DNA from: Akebia trifoliata
Lineage: Eukaryota > Streptophyta > Magnoliopsida > Ranunculales > Lardizabalaceae
Length of the DNA: 64,000 nt
NCBI GenBank assembly: GCA_017979445.1
Contig: CM030714.1
Location: 16,983,892-17,047,891, forward strand
Reading direction: 5' to 3'
This document shows positions 32,479 to 43,480 of this stretch, piece after piece. The notes beneath the pieces are model-generated. The model was not told where the DNA came from. It made no database searches and saw only the letters and a list, made by a program, of their open reading frames with translations. Both the position numbers and the translations under genes were made by a program. How positions within the stretch are numbered: the stretch's first letter is position 1; the number at the start of each line of letters is the position of its first letter.

Positions 32479-33660
32479 TCAACAAATTTGTTTTGAACTA
32501 TTTTTACATGGACGCTTGGCTTTCTCTTGATGGTCATCAGGATTGCTATCAGGCTTGACCCTTTTGGCTCTAACAACTTGCTCTCTGAATTCTGCCGGTC
32601 CGTCTGGATACCCTAAGGTGCACTTGTTCCAAGCTTTCTCAATGAGGTGTACTAACTTTTCAGTCAAAGGCTCGGGGGAAAAGAAGGCTTTATGCTGAGG
32701 TAAGGATAACTCTGTAGGTACATCGTACTGTTCTGGGATTAGGTTAGGGTGGTTAAAAAGATGTTTCTTCTAAACCAATCAGACGGACATAGTATGATCC
32801 TTTGGTTCCTAGAACAGGGGGATCAGTCATCCACCAGGGGCACCTAAAATCGATATGACAGGCGAGGCGAGAGTCTAACCATTTGCTCCAAGCTTTGACT
32901 GAATTGTGACGCACTAACAAGTTTCTCTTGGAAAAATGCTCTGGGCCGTATTCGAGGTTTGAGGGAACCTCTATGATTCTGAGACGATCACAAAGCCACA
33001 TATAGAGTAGGTAGGGGCTTCCCTTGAAGCTTTCCCGCTCGCCATTTTTTATGGCATCTAACCCTGAGAAGGTTTCAGCTAAGATTAGGGGTACTGGGTT
33101 GGCTTTCCTTGAGAGCTGAGAGGCTATATCTATGAAGGACTCAGGGATAGTTTGGCCATCACTATTGGAGGTCAGTATGTATTGAGCTAGGATCCCTAAG
33201 CACAACCGATAGTCTCTAGTGGCTCGCCAAGCTTCGGGTTTTACATTGATAGGGTGACTGCGGGAGCGATACGGGCCCAGTAAAGGTACTAAGTTCAATC
33301 TCCCGTCATTGACTAAGGCTTTGGCTTCTTCCTTGGAAATGTTTAGCCCTGTGGCGAGTTCACCAGAATATCCGGTCTTCAATGAGGGCCTGACTAGGGG
33401 ACCTGAAGTGGATATCCTCATGATGCCGCAATAATCCTCGTGTGTAGGGCATAAATGCATGTACCCCATATGGAATATGTGGAGGTAAGGGTTCATCGCT
33501 TAGCCATAGCATGTAAGAGGTTCCAGTCTATCTCAAACTCATGGAAGAAAAGAGCACTCCTCAACATGAATCTCCCAAAATTGATCTTCTCTACAGGGTG
33601 CATTCCTATAACGGTTGTTTTGACTAACTGATCGATTGGGTTATCGCCGACGGCTAACAT
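32479..33660 (-). pseudogene. Element B ORF1 (best-preserved copy)
   Basis: This is the Ogre-type ORF1 upstream of the normal gag position, about 390 codons. It starts MLAVGDNPIDQLVKTTVIGM at 33660. A one-base deletion near 33495 changes frame. A 247-codon stretch then includes HIFHMGYMHLCPTHEDYCGI, GYSGELATGLNISKEEAKAL, YRLCLGILAQYILTSNSDGQ, SPYLLYMWLCDRLRIIEVPS and KAWSKWLDSRLACHIDFRCP. A one-base insertion near 32745 introduces a stop before the final LTEKLVHLIEKAWNK piece. The overall pattern resembles plant mobile-domain/DUF7745-like proteins: a central P.T.EDY motif and a Y.WL segment. The C copy has a stop where B has Trp (EAWRATRD). The function is unknown, but its retention in B and decay in step with other genes suggest it once mattered to the element. 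Confidence 0.8.
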
Positions 33661-34079
33661 CCTGGTTTGACACAAAAGGGTATTTTAGTATTCTTCCAAT
33701 GGTCCATGTAAAAGATCAATTTATTTTCTTTTGGGAAATTTTATTCTTATGGAAAATATTTTCTGAAAAATATATTTTCTGGAAAATGTTTCTTCTAAAG
33801 GACACTTCTTTTGGAAAATAATCTTTTTCAAAAAATATTTTCTTTTTCTTTTTTGAAAACTCGATTTCCATTTTGATTTAAATGGCCCGGTCCATCATGA
33901 CTGTTGAATCGAGATGGACTGGGTCATTATTGTAAGAGAATGGATTCTTTACTGGGTCGGTCCACCCATTTTAATTTTAGAAAATAAAATTTCTTTGATC
34001 CTTGAGGACAATCATGCATTTTGATCTCATCATTCACACCACTCACATACATTCATCCAACAACAGACATTCATTCAAT
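33661..34079 (-). other. Element B leader next to ORF1
   Basis: No gene. Matches C at about 8105-8419 (inverted), including the GACCCAGTAAAGAATCCATT-type stretch and the GAAAATATTTTC-rich tract. It is the immediate 5' flank of ORF1 in both elements. Confidence 0.6.
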
Positions 34080-34880
34080 AAACAACCCGGGAACACCCAC
34101 GATAAGTTCGAGTCGTGACCTATGGGGAAGGTTTCTAGACTCTAGGCTTACTACGTGCAATGCATTTTTATCTGGCCACCCTTGCCCAAGCACACTATAT
34201 ACCTTTCGATACGTGGTGACTTGGTTTGATATACCGTATAGGTGATAATCTAAAACCTCAATTCACTTCTCTGAAGCCAAAAACAGCCAGTTTGATCTCC
34301 AGTTGAGAGGTGGCGCACAATGCTGAGCAAGGGCCCACTTAAATACCTCTCGTCTAGAATAGACGTAGTCTATCCCCCTCGTACAGTAGGGTACAGCGGG
34401 GCAAGATCTTGCTTAGGCACCGGTTTTGACCAAGAAGTGCAATTGATATACTTAGATTACCTTTTATACCTACGGGTACGAGTCAAGAGTTGTAGCTTTC
34501 ATAAATGGTTTGGCATCCCACGAGGGGACCGACCACGTACTAGTACTACGTTGGCAATCGGGACATGTGACTGTGTGGCTTACAATAGGACAAAGGCTCA
34601 GGTCACCCCAGCATGGGTGCATCAATATGTCTCTCAGAATCACCTGATCAGACGGTATTGATGCCCCAGTTCGATATACCCTAAGGTATGTGACTGGAGT
34701 TGTGGGTTTCATGAATGACGTCGCATCTCCGAAGAGACCGGGCCACGCACTAGTGCCACGTTGGCTAAATGGGACGTGTAAGTGAGTAAAGCAGTAAACG
34801 TGCATGTGGTGTGTGCAAAACAGGGCGGGTTGTGCCCGGGGCCTTTTCCAAACAAAATGGGTCCACCAACCCAATCAATC
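34080..34880 (-). other. Element B copy of the conserved leader block
   Basis: Almost identical to A's 21225-22010 and homologous to C's 7207-8100. A minus-strand frame of 134 codons (34874-34470) parallels those in A and C. Confidence 0.65.
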
Positions 34881-36873
34881 CAATCATTATAACATGAATT
34901 ATATGAATATTTGATCGATGTAAGCACTACCAATCACATGAATATTAAAAATACCAATCCGATCACATCACATCGACATTATGATCACAATCAAACATCT
35001 ATTTCAAGCAAGACTATGGCATGTTAGAAGGGCGACTAGCAATTAATAATTAAATCGAGTTATTGAAATAAGCCCCTAGTTCCAAGTCTCAACAAATTTT
35101 ATGGTTCAATCATGGTTATTTTGGAGCGACCCTAACCAAGTTGATATTTCTGAGGATATTGGACTAAAAATAACAATCATTGGGATGAGCAATTAGGATG
35201 ATTTTTAAATAAATTGAGGGAGAGAAAAAAAAAGATATTTAAAAAAGCAAATCAAAAATTTTTTTTTTTCTTTAAAAAAAACAAACTCAAAAGAACATTT
35301 TTTTTTTTGGAAAATCATTAACGAGCCAACAAACAAAACAGTAGAGAGAAAAAACTGGAAAAGAGAAAAAAAACTAAAAACCAAATCCAGTGGCAATGTG
35401 ATAAGGAGCTATTTAGCCATACTGATCATCAGTTTCAATAAACAAATGTGGCTTTAGCAAAAAATGAGAATTTAATTTCTGCAATGCTTTAGCTTCTCAA
35501 ACGATTTTCAAACAAGTTCAAACAGAGAATGCTTTAGCCTCTCGACCCAATCGATTTGAGGTTAGTTTGATCGATTTAAAGTTCCACGTTAATCATCGAG
35601 GTCTTGTGATTTTAAACTCCAGATTAACTACGATAAATCATGCCATTTTAATGGTTTGTTCAGCTCAAAATCGAAGTGGAAAACCGTTTCCATAAATTCC
35701 AAGAGCTACCAACCGATCATTCTAAAAAAAAACGAGTCGATCAGGAAAGAACCATTCGCAGAATTTCTTAAAACTAAACACCAATAATGATTTTCAGATT
35801 AGGCGACCGAAGCAACGAGAACCCAGCCGATCGGTGATGATCTCCGAAATTAAAAAAACCTTCAAGTACTATTATGAACATGATTTGGATTCGAATTTAC
35901 CTCCCAAAGCTCGAACTTTCAATAATTTCAACTGGTTTACTCTATGTTTCCTTCGACAGTGAGAAGTGAAATTATTTTTTTTCTTTTTAACAGAATTCGT
36001 TTGAGTTAGGTCCGAATTCAAAAGGAGCGGATGATTTCAAAAATTCCAAAGGAATTCTAAATCAGTTTGGACTGATTTTCGATTGATCAACAGAGAGGCC
36101 GAATCGGTCTCTGTCGAAAGAAAGCCATTAATCCTTTGGAGAAGATGATGTGGGGGGAGTGAAAAATAGAGTTTACTTATCGCACACCACCCCACAAAGC
36201 ACGTTGTTGCTGTTAATTGGTGTGAAGAAAAAAACAACAAACAATTACTCGGGGCACCCCACCCACTTCAGCGCCTTGTGCTGCTGACAGAGCTTAAAAA
36301 TTTTTTTTTTTTTTTTTTTTTGATTTTTTTCTTTGCTGTCCATAGGGCAGCACGTCTAAAACACCCTTTTTTGTTTTTTTTTTGAAAAATTGACCAAACA
36401 AATTAATATAAAAAAACAATTAAAAACCTAAAAAATAATTGCTTGAACATACCTACAAAAAAAATATATCCCCCTTTAAAAAAAAAAAAAATAATAAAGA
36501 TCAATAATGACGCGATTAAAGAATGGATCCATACGTGTTTTTTTTGTTATTTTTTAAAAGCAATCAAATAATGAATAATAAAAAAATTTTAACAATCCCC
36601 ATGATCTATATAACCATTATCCTCAATAAAATTTTCCTTGGAACTTTCGCCCATCTAGGGCCATTCCGAATAATCCTTTACTGAACCATAAAAAACGGGC
36701 TAAAACACAATATTCGACGTAATAATCATTAATAGAGTCACGAGAGAGGTAAGCCATAAGAATAGACAGATAAACTAAAACAATAAAATAAAGACAAACC
36801 ACAACACAAAAGTAATAAGGTCTCTATTAGCAATGCTTCCCATACTTGGGGCTTTTCAAGTTTGATCCTCAAT
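34881..36873 (-). other. Element B leader, PBS-proximal part
   Basis: No gene recognised. Low-complexity A/T runs (35220-35340, 36300-36322) and CACACCACCCCAC-like text at about 36180-36290 shared with A and C. No host gene fragment was recognised here, in contrast to C. Confidence 0.55.
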
Positions 36874-36892
36874 GTCCCCAGTGGAGTCGCCA
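36874..36892 (-). other. Primer binding site of element B
   Basis: Minus strand TGGCGACTCCACTGGGGAC, one base from the LTR. Same tRNA-Arg-like site as in A and C. Confidence 0.85.
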
Positions 36893-36893
36893 C

Positions 36894-38626
36894 TGAAAGC
36901 GCCCTCGATCCGCGGGGTGCGCGGATCCGCTTTTGACCCTTGAGGTTTGGGAGTCGCTACCTAGTTGTTACGGTCTAGGAACCGATCAATGACTCTAAAC
37001 GGATAAAAACTAATCTAAAACCAAATAAAACTGAATTCGGGGATCAAGTTACGGGGTTGGAAGGTGTTAGGCACCAACCCCGCCCGGCCGAAGCCGGTCT
37101 CTACTAAATTCCCAAGTAAATTACATTGCTAAACCTAGATAAGAAAATAAAAAAAAAAAAAATACCTTTCCGATGCAAGGACTTTACTCCCTCAGATCTG
37201 ACAAAAGAGCTCCTTGTACCGTGCTCCTTTGCTACGTTCTGCTTCCGGATTTGACTTCGGATCTCCGAGGCAAGGTATCTCCTTGTTTTTGAATCTGAAC
37301 TCTTCAAGTTCGTTGCGGACTTTGGGGGTGTTTTTAGAAGGCTTTTGGGTGTTTTCTAGACTAAAATTGAAGGAGGGATGTTAGCTAAGGAGTTGGGGCT
37401 CCAAAACTAGGGTTTATGGGGGGCTAGGGGAGCTTCTAGACCTACTTCTCTTAGGGTTTATAATTTGATACGAAAATAGGGTGTGAGCACCTCTATTTAT
37501 AGATGTTTTTAGGGGTTGATTTGGATAGAGTTAGTGTTTAATTAGAGATCTTTTAATTAGAGTTGTGTTTTAGTTTGACTTGTTTTAGGTAGAATTGTGT
37601 TTTAATAAAATTGTTTTAGGTAGAATTGTTTTTAAGTTAGAACTCTATTAGATAGAGTTATTTATCAATTATAATTCTATTATGACTTTTGGTCTTATTT
37701 GATTGACTTTTAATGTTTTGACTTTAGTCTTAATTGATTGACTTTTAATATCTTGACTTCAGTCTTGCTTAATTGACTTTAATTTTGACTTCAGTCTCAC
37801 TTAATTGACTTTAATACCTTGAACTTAGTCTTGCTTGATTTACTTTGATTTTTGGAGAACCCCCTTCCATTATTTCTTTAATTCTTTGGACCCCCAAATG
37901 GAGGGGTCCTTAAAGAAATATCCCACGAACCCTCAACAATTTTGCCTGAGAGTCCGATTAATCGATTTTTTAGGTTCAAAATTTTAAATTAATTTCATTA
38001 ATGTTTAAATTTAATTATTTAATGTTTTATTTATTAATTTCGAATTTTTTTATTATGAAAATTGTGAAATTACCGTTTTGCCCCCGGAGAGGACTTTTCA
38101 CGTTTCAAGTCGGTTTTTAATGTTCTAGGATGTTTTAGAATCGGTTTTTCGTAAGGAATTCAATGAGAATGTTGGTTTGTGTCAATTATAAAATTTTTTG
38201 TGTGAAACGATCATGAACTTTATGAGGGGCATTTCGTAATTTTGTCAAATTCTGTTAAAATTGGTGAAATGATTTATTTGTTCCGATTTGTCATTTTATG
38301 TGTTCGAATGGGTTTTCCTAAGCGTAACGTAGGCTCTAGGGTTGTTTTGAGGTTAGGGGTATTTTGGTAATTTGGTAATTTTTAGTGATGTTTATCGTGA
38401 AGCTTCTTTTTGGTTTGCAAGATGATGATTTCTATGTTTCTGGGGTCATATTTTCCTAGCGTAGCGTGATTTCTAAGGTTTTGTCAATTCGAGATACCTC
38501 ATCTGGATTTCTGAAACAAATCTGGTAACAAAGTAAAGCAATGGAATACACATCCATCATTGGGAATCCTTGCGATCGGGTTGACGAGTTGATTAATCAG
38601 GCGAGTGCAAAAATGGGGTGTCTACA
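36894..38626 (-). repeat. 5' LTR of element B
   Basis: About 1733 bp, minus strand TGTAGACACC...GGCGCTTTCA. U5 hairpin and TATA present. Followed by TSD GAGTA at 38627-38631. Confidence 0.95.
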
Positions 38627-39300
38627 GAGTAACTTCTGGAAAACTATTAGGATTTGTAGTCAGTCAGAGAGGGATCGAAGTAGACCCTATAAAGATTAAA
38701 GCTATCCAAGAGATGCCGCCGCCCGAGACTGAAAAGCAGATTCGAGGTTTTCTAGGAAGAATCCAGTATGTTAGTAGATTCATTGCTCAACTCACCAACG
38801 TCTGCGAACCTATTTTCAAGCTTCTCTAGAAGAATGAACCAACAGTTTGGAATGAGCAATGTCAAAAGGCTTTTGACCAAGTCAAGGAGTATCTCTTAAA
38901 CCCACCTATTTTGGTTCCACCTACACCGGGTGAACCACTTCTTCTTTATCTGTTAGTCACAGAAGAAGCTATGGGATGCATGCTTGCACAGTATGACAAA
39001 GATACTCGCAAAGAAAGGGCCATCTACTACATCAGTAAGAAGATGTTAGAGTATGAACGAAAATATTCATCCTTAGAGAAAACTTGCTTAGCACTGGTAT
39101 GGGCCACTCAGAAACTCCGGCACTATATGTTATCTCATTCAATTATCCTGTTATCTCGGATGGATCCTCTCAAGTATCTTTTCGAGAAACCAGCATTGAC
39201 AGGGAGAACCGCACGATGGTTATTGTTGCTATCAGAGTTTGACAACACGCATGTTACGTAGAAATCTATCAAAGGGAGAGCTGTAGCAGAATACTTGGCA
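38627..39300 (+). pseudogene. pol: Element C pol: RT C-terminus and native RNase H
   Basis: The RT frame resumes directly after B: TSGKLLGFVVSQRGIEVDP, then PPPETEKQIRGFLGRIQYVS (RT thumb/connection), and an in-frame TAG near 38827. The Ty3-type RNase H follows: PPTPGEPLLLYLLVTEEAMG, AIYYISKKMLEYERKYSS, LEKTCLALVWATQKLRHYML. A second TAG interrupts near 39259, in the conserved tail just before the KGRAVAEYLADHP linker. RNase H removes the RNA strand during reverse transcription. In Tat elements this native RNase H is often degenerate, its work thought to be taken over by the second RNase H that follows. Confidence 0.9.
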
Positions 39301-39790
39301 GATCACCCTGTAGTAGAAGGAATAAGGCCTGTCGATCAATTCCCAGATGAGAACATCTTGCACATTAAAGAAGAACCGCAGAACCAAACATGGCAGTTGT
39401 ACTTTGATGGAGCCGTCAATCAAAATGGGTATGGAATAGGGGCAGTCATGTTTTCTCCGGAAGGGTGCCATATTCCTATCGCTATTAAGTTAGCCTTTTC
39501 GAACACTAATAACACGGCTGAATATGAGGCGTGCATCGCGGGGCTCGAAGCTGCTTTGAACCTGGGCATTTCAGAAATTGAAGTTTTTGGGGATTCAGCC
39601 TTGGTTATACATCAGTCATTGGAAGAATGGAAGACTAGGGATGAAAAGTTGAAACCCTATCATGAGTATTTGCTAAGCTTAGTCAGTAAGTTTAAAGCTA
39701 TCCTGTTCCAACACTTGTCAAGGGAGGATAACAGATTTGCTGACTCTTTAGCAACTTTATCTTCAATGATCCATTTGCCCCCGGGCATGG
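39301..39790 (+). pseudogene. pol: Element C additional RNase H (aRH)
   Basis: This second RNase H, of the RNase HI type, is a hallmark of Tat/Ogre elements. The catalytic carboxylates are all visible: Asp in WQLYFDGAV (39406-39408), Glu in NTAEYEACIAGL, Asp in EVFGDSALV and Asp in NRFADSLATL. The domain is uninterrupted within an open frame of 440 codons that continues into integrase. It begins after the ADHP linker and ends near LSSM. Compared with the preceding domain it is well preserved. Only upstream stops prevent expression. Confidence 0.9.
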
Positions 39791-41135
39791 AATTAAGGTC
39801 GATTACTGTTGAAGTCAAAGACAAACCCGCATACTGTCATCAGATCAACATTGCTACTCGATTACCCGATGGAAAGCCATGGTACACAGACATAAAGAAA
39901 GTGTTGGAAAAACAAGAATTCCCGGAAGAAGTATCCAGGAAAGAACGACAGACCCTACTAAGATTAGCATCTCAATTTATCCTGTGCGCAGGAAGTTTAT
40001 ACAAAAGGTCTTATGATGGGATTCACTTATCGTGTGTTGATGAAGATCAAGCTGAACAGATAATGATTGAACTACATTCAGGAGAATGTGGCCCTCACAT
40101 GAGTGGGAAAATGTTAGCTAAGAAGATTATGAGACAAGGATACTATTGGCCCACGATGGAAACAGATTGTCATCACATGGTCAAAACCTGTCATAAGTGC
40201 CAAATACATGCGAACCTGATACATGTGCCGCCATCACAATTAGTGGGTCTGACTTCACCATGGCCATTCTCAGTCTGGGGAATTGACATTATTGGTAAAA
40301 TCTCGCCTAAGGCATCAAACGGGCATGAATACATTCTGGTTGCCATCGATTATTTTACCAAATGGGTTGAAGCTGCCTCTTATGCTGTCTTCACTGCATC
40401 TCGAGTTGCAAAGTTCATTCAAACAAACATCATCAGTCGATACGGGGTACCTTCAGAGTTGATCTCTGATAACGGGTCGCACTTCAAAGCTGATGTTATC
40501 AAATTGTGTTCAAAGTTCAAAATCTCACACCATAAATCATCTCCTTACCGCCCTCAGACTAACGGAGCAGTCGAAGCAGCTAATAAGAATATTAAGACTA
40601 TCCTTAGAAAAATGTGACAATCACATCAAGATTGATAAGAAAAACTGCCATTTGCATTATGGGCATATCGAACCTCAATTCGATCCTCCACCGAAGCTAC
40701 TCCCTACTCCTTAGTGTATGGCATGAAAGCAGTCTTGCCAGTTGAAATGGAGATTCCCTCTCTTAGGGTTCTCTTAGAAAGTCAGTTGTCAGAAGCAGAC
40801 TGGGTTCGCCAACGGTATGAAGAGTTAAATTTGATCGAGAAAAAATGACTAAGAGCGTTGTATCACGTGCAAGCTTATCAAAGAAGAGTCGCCCGTGCGT
40901 TTGACAAGAAAATCAAGACCCGTCACTTACAAGTCGGGGATTTAGTTCTCAAAGAAAATCGGGCACCTATCTTTGACCCTAGAGGGAAGTTCAAACCAAA
41001 TTGGGGAGGTCTGTTCATCGTCAAGGAAATATTACCAGGAAAAGCTATCAGACTTCAAGATCATGATGGAATAGAATTACCAGAACCAACCAACCTTGAC
41101 CAATCAAACGGTACTACATTTAAGGAGGCCATCTT
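39791..41135 (+). pseudogene. pol: Element C integrase
   Basis: The domains are in the usual order. The HHCC zinc finger has His in LHSGECGPH, the second His downstream, and Cys in KTCHKCQ. The DDE core has Asp in WGIDIIGKI, Asp in ELISDNGSHF and Glu in NGAVEAANKNI. A stop at about 40615 and a frameshift follow, after which the C-terminal part runs with [31 protein letters not shown], a stop near 40846, and HVQAYQRRVARAFDKKIKTR plus GGLFIVKEILPGKAIRLQDH, an SH3-like C-terminal domain. The enzyme inserts the element DNA into the host genome. Catalytic residues of the core are kept, so decay here is recent and light. Confidence 0.9.
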
Positions 41136-41619
41136 TGGCCGAATCAAACCCCATATTACCCAGTTACCCAGTTCAACATATCCTTTCTCAACCCCTTTGC
41201 AGCCTTTTCAAAAAGAAAATTATGCATTTTCTTTCTCAGCCTGATCACCTAACCTAGGGGAGGGAAGCTTCGAACTACGTTTTGGTCTGATCCCAAAATT
41301 CTGGGGTACGTAGGCAACCTGAGAAGTTACTTCAGGCCCGACCACATCAAAATAAAAAAATATATTTCCCACACAATATAAAAAAAAGAGTCAAGAAAAA
41401 AAATTCAAAAGAAGAGAAATATCATTCAAAATGGGGAAGAAATAATGCCACACAAGGGGCAATTGGGTTTTTGAGCCTCAAAATCCCTTTCTTTTTATAC
41501 CCAGTCCTAAGCCTACCCATGAAAGTCCTCCTAAGTACCGTGCGAAAAGTCAAGGAAGATAGCAAAGCATGATCAGACAGTAACTCTAGAAGTTCAGAAG
41601 AGAAAAAGAAGATAAAAAA
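41136..41619 (+). other. Element C 3' UTR with conserved post-pol hairpin
   Basis: At 41265-41345 is the block GGGGTACGTAGGCAACCTGA followed by GAAGTTACTTCAGG. CCTGAGAAGTTACTTCAGG folds on itself nearly perfectly. The same block, inverted, lies at 18220-18335 in A and 30660-30750 in B. Otherwise AT-rich with no gene. Confidence 0.75.
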
Positions 41620-41860
41620 TGATAAAGCCTGCTAAGTTGAAAACCCCAAAAGGGTAACTTAGGCAAAAATTAAGGCAAGCTCGCAAGGTTGAAAATCTGA
41701 ATGGACAACTTTGGCAACAATCAGAGCCAAGAAAAAAAAAATAAAAAGCTCGCTAGATCAAAAACCTGAAAAGGCGATATAGGCAAAAGTTAGAGCAAGC
41801 TCGCTAGATTGAAAACCTGAAAAGGCGATTTAGGCAAAAGTTAGAGCAACAAAGAAAAAT
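41620..41860 (+). repeat. Element C hairpin array (CTAGATCG type)
   Basis: Four units. Arms include CTAAGTT/AACTTAG, CAAGGTTG/CAACTTTG, CTAGATC/GATATAG and CTAGATTG/CGATTTAG. The last pairs along its whole length if two G-U pairs are allowed. Centres read AAAACCTGAAAAGG, the complement of the A and B centres. Confidence 0.85.
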
Positions 41861-42640
41861 AGAAGAAAATCCCAAGCTGAGAGCAGTCCGAACTGAAACA
41901 TTAGAAGTCCGAATAATCAAGTTCAATACTTAGCTTAAATCAGGAATAGACTTAGAAGCCACAAGTATCTTGTCTACGATCGATCTGAAAATTTTTACTC
42001 CCCCAAGTGAACCAAAGGAGATAAGGGTGAATTCTATGATGAGTCTCGAAAGAAAATAATTTTGTACTCTTGAGCCTGACTCAAAATCTTCAATAAAATT
42101 AATCAAAATTAAAAGTTGAGTCTTTATTGCGCTTGTGGTAATCAATTATTTCAAACCTTCATACAAGGGGTATTTTCTTTCTTCTTTTCTCCCTTACATT
42201 AGGGGCATTTTTTTATTTTTTGCATGATGTGTTCAATTATTTTTCAAGGCCATGTTCATTGTCAAACTAGAGGCATTTTGTTTGAGCAATGTTAATCTTA
42301 AAAGATAATGAGAACCTCAAACTTAAGGATACCTTCTTGATAACAGTTTTTCGAAAAACTCTTGAGGTTCAAAAGAAATAAAAACTCAGGTTTTAAATTC
42401 ATAAAACTTTTTGATAAATCCTTGAGGTTCAAACAAAAGCATTTTGGATCTCACATAGGAGATATGGCATTCTTTTGTTCTCCAGATTCTTTTCAGATCT
42501 GATCATTCTTGGAATCGATCATTTCTCTTCCAGATTCATTACCTTCCAGATTTATTCGTTCTCCGATTCGTTCTAATCAATTTTCTCCAAATTCGTTCAT
42601 TCTTTCCCAAAATTTATTCATTCCTTTGCCAGTTTTACTT
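41861..42640 (+). other. Element C 3' UTR, unique segment
   Basis: No gene. Equivalent to B 29351-30144. Contains several PPT-like runs: AAGGGGTATTTTC near 42165, TTAGGGGCATTTT near 42200 and CTAGAGGCATTTTG near 42267. Confidence 0.55.
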
Positions 42641-43138
42641 AGTTGCCGCCAAGGGTTATCTTGGATTTTGCTCAGTTACCGCCAAGGGTTATCTTGGATT
42701 TTGTTCACTTACCGCCAAGGGTTATCTTGGATTTTGCTCAATTGCCGCCAAGGGTTATCTTGGATTTTGCTCAGTTGCCGCCAAGGGTTATCTTGGATTT
42801 TGCTCAGTTTTCGCCAAGGGTTATCTTGGATTTTGCTCAGTTGCTGCCAAGGGTTATCTTGGATTTTGCTCAATTTTCGCCAAGGGTTATCTTGGATTTT
42901 GCTCAGTTGCCGCCAAGGGTTAACTTGGATTTTGCTCAGTTTCCGCCAAGGGTTATCTTGGATTTTGCTCAGTTTCCGCCAAGGGTTATCTTGGATTTTG
43001 CTCAGATGCCGCTAAGGGTTATCTTGGATTTTGCTCAGTTTCCGCCAAGGGTTATCTTGGATTTTGCTCAGATGCCGCCAAGGGTTATCTTGGATTTTGC
43101 TCAGTTACTGTCGAGGGTTTTCTCGAAGTTATGCTCAG
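42641..43138 (+). repeat. Element C 3' UTR array, 33 bp unit
   Basis: Fourteen units of 33 bp, consensus GCCGCCAAGGGTTATCTTGG followed by ATTTTGCTCAGTT, and one final 34 bp-type unit with TCGAG...CTCGA arms. 33 is a multiple of three, which yields open frames of 168 and 178 codons with an 11-residue repeat; these are by-products of the array. Confidence 0.94.
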
Positions 43139-43480
43139 TTTTACTCAATTATGCTCAATTTATACTCAAATTATGCTAAAATTATACTCAGATTTTACTC
43201 AGTTTCACACAGTGCACACACTTGCACATTTGCACTTTTTAGTCAGGGAGAATTCTTTAAAATTCAAGGATCTGACACTGCCAGTGAGAGTTTGCGCTCA
43301 AGGACCTGACAATCTTTTAATTCGGGGAGAGTTTACGCTCAAGGATCCGAACACCTCGACGAATTGCTAAATCAGGCCGCAAAATGAACTGTCACTAGCT
43401 TTGGCATTCGGATATCGCACTATCTACCAAAATAGATTTGCTATCTAGTTTGCTTCAACCCTCTGCCAAAGAGGGGCATC
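43139..43480 (+). other. Element C PPT-proximal hairpins and PPT
   Basis: Degenerate TTATGCTCAATTTATACTCA repeats, then two GTCAG...CTGAC inverted repeats at about 43240-43312, and the PPT CCAAAGAGGGGCATC at 43466-43480 directly before the LTR. Confidence 0.8.

Larger units (their letters stand above)
26083..38626 (-). mobile_element. Element B: ORF1-bearing, gag- and RT-deleted Ogre/Tat-like element
   Basis: Element B is 12,544 bp on the minus strand, with LTRs at 26083-27820 (3') and 36894-38626 (5'), PBS 36874-36892, PPT at 27821-27835 and TSD GAGTA. It contains leader, ORF1, a scar of pol linker joined to the integrase C-terminal half, and a long 3' UTR dominated by 33-34 bp repeats. Gag, protease, RT and RNase H are absent. 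The LTR pair is very similar by eye, so insertion is recent. It is non-autonomous and could be called a LARD with an ORF1. Confidence 0.92.

Noticed and set aside
42509..43179. Plus-strand open frames of 168 and 178 codons in C's 3' UTR
   Set aside because: Same cause: 33 bp repeats without stops, read in two frames. No start context or conservation as protein in B.
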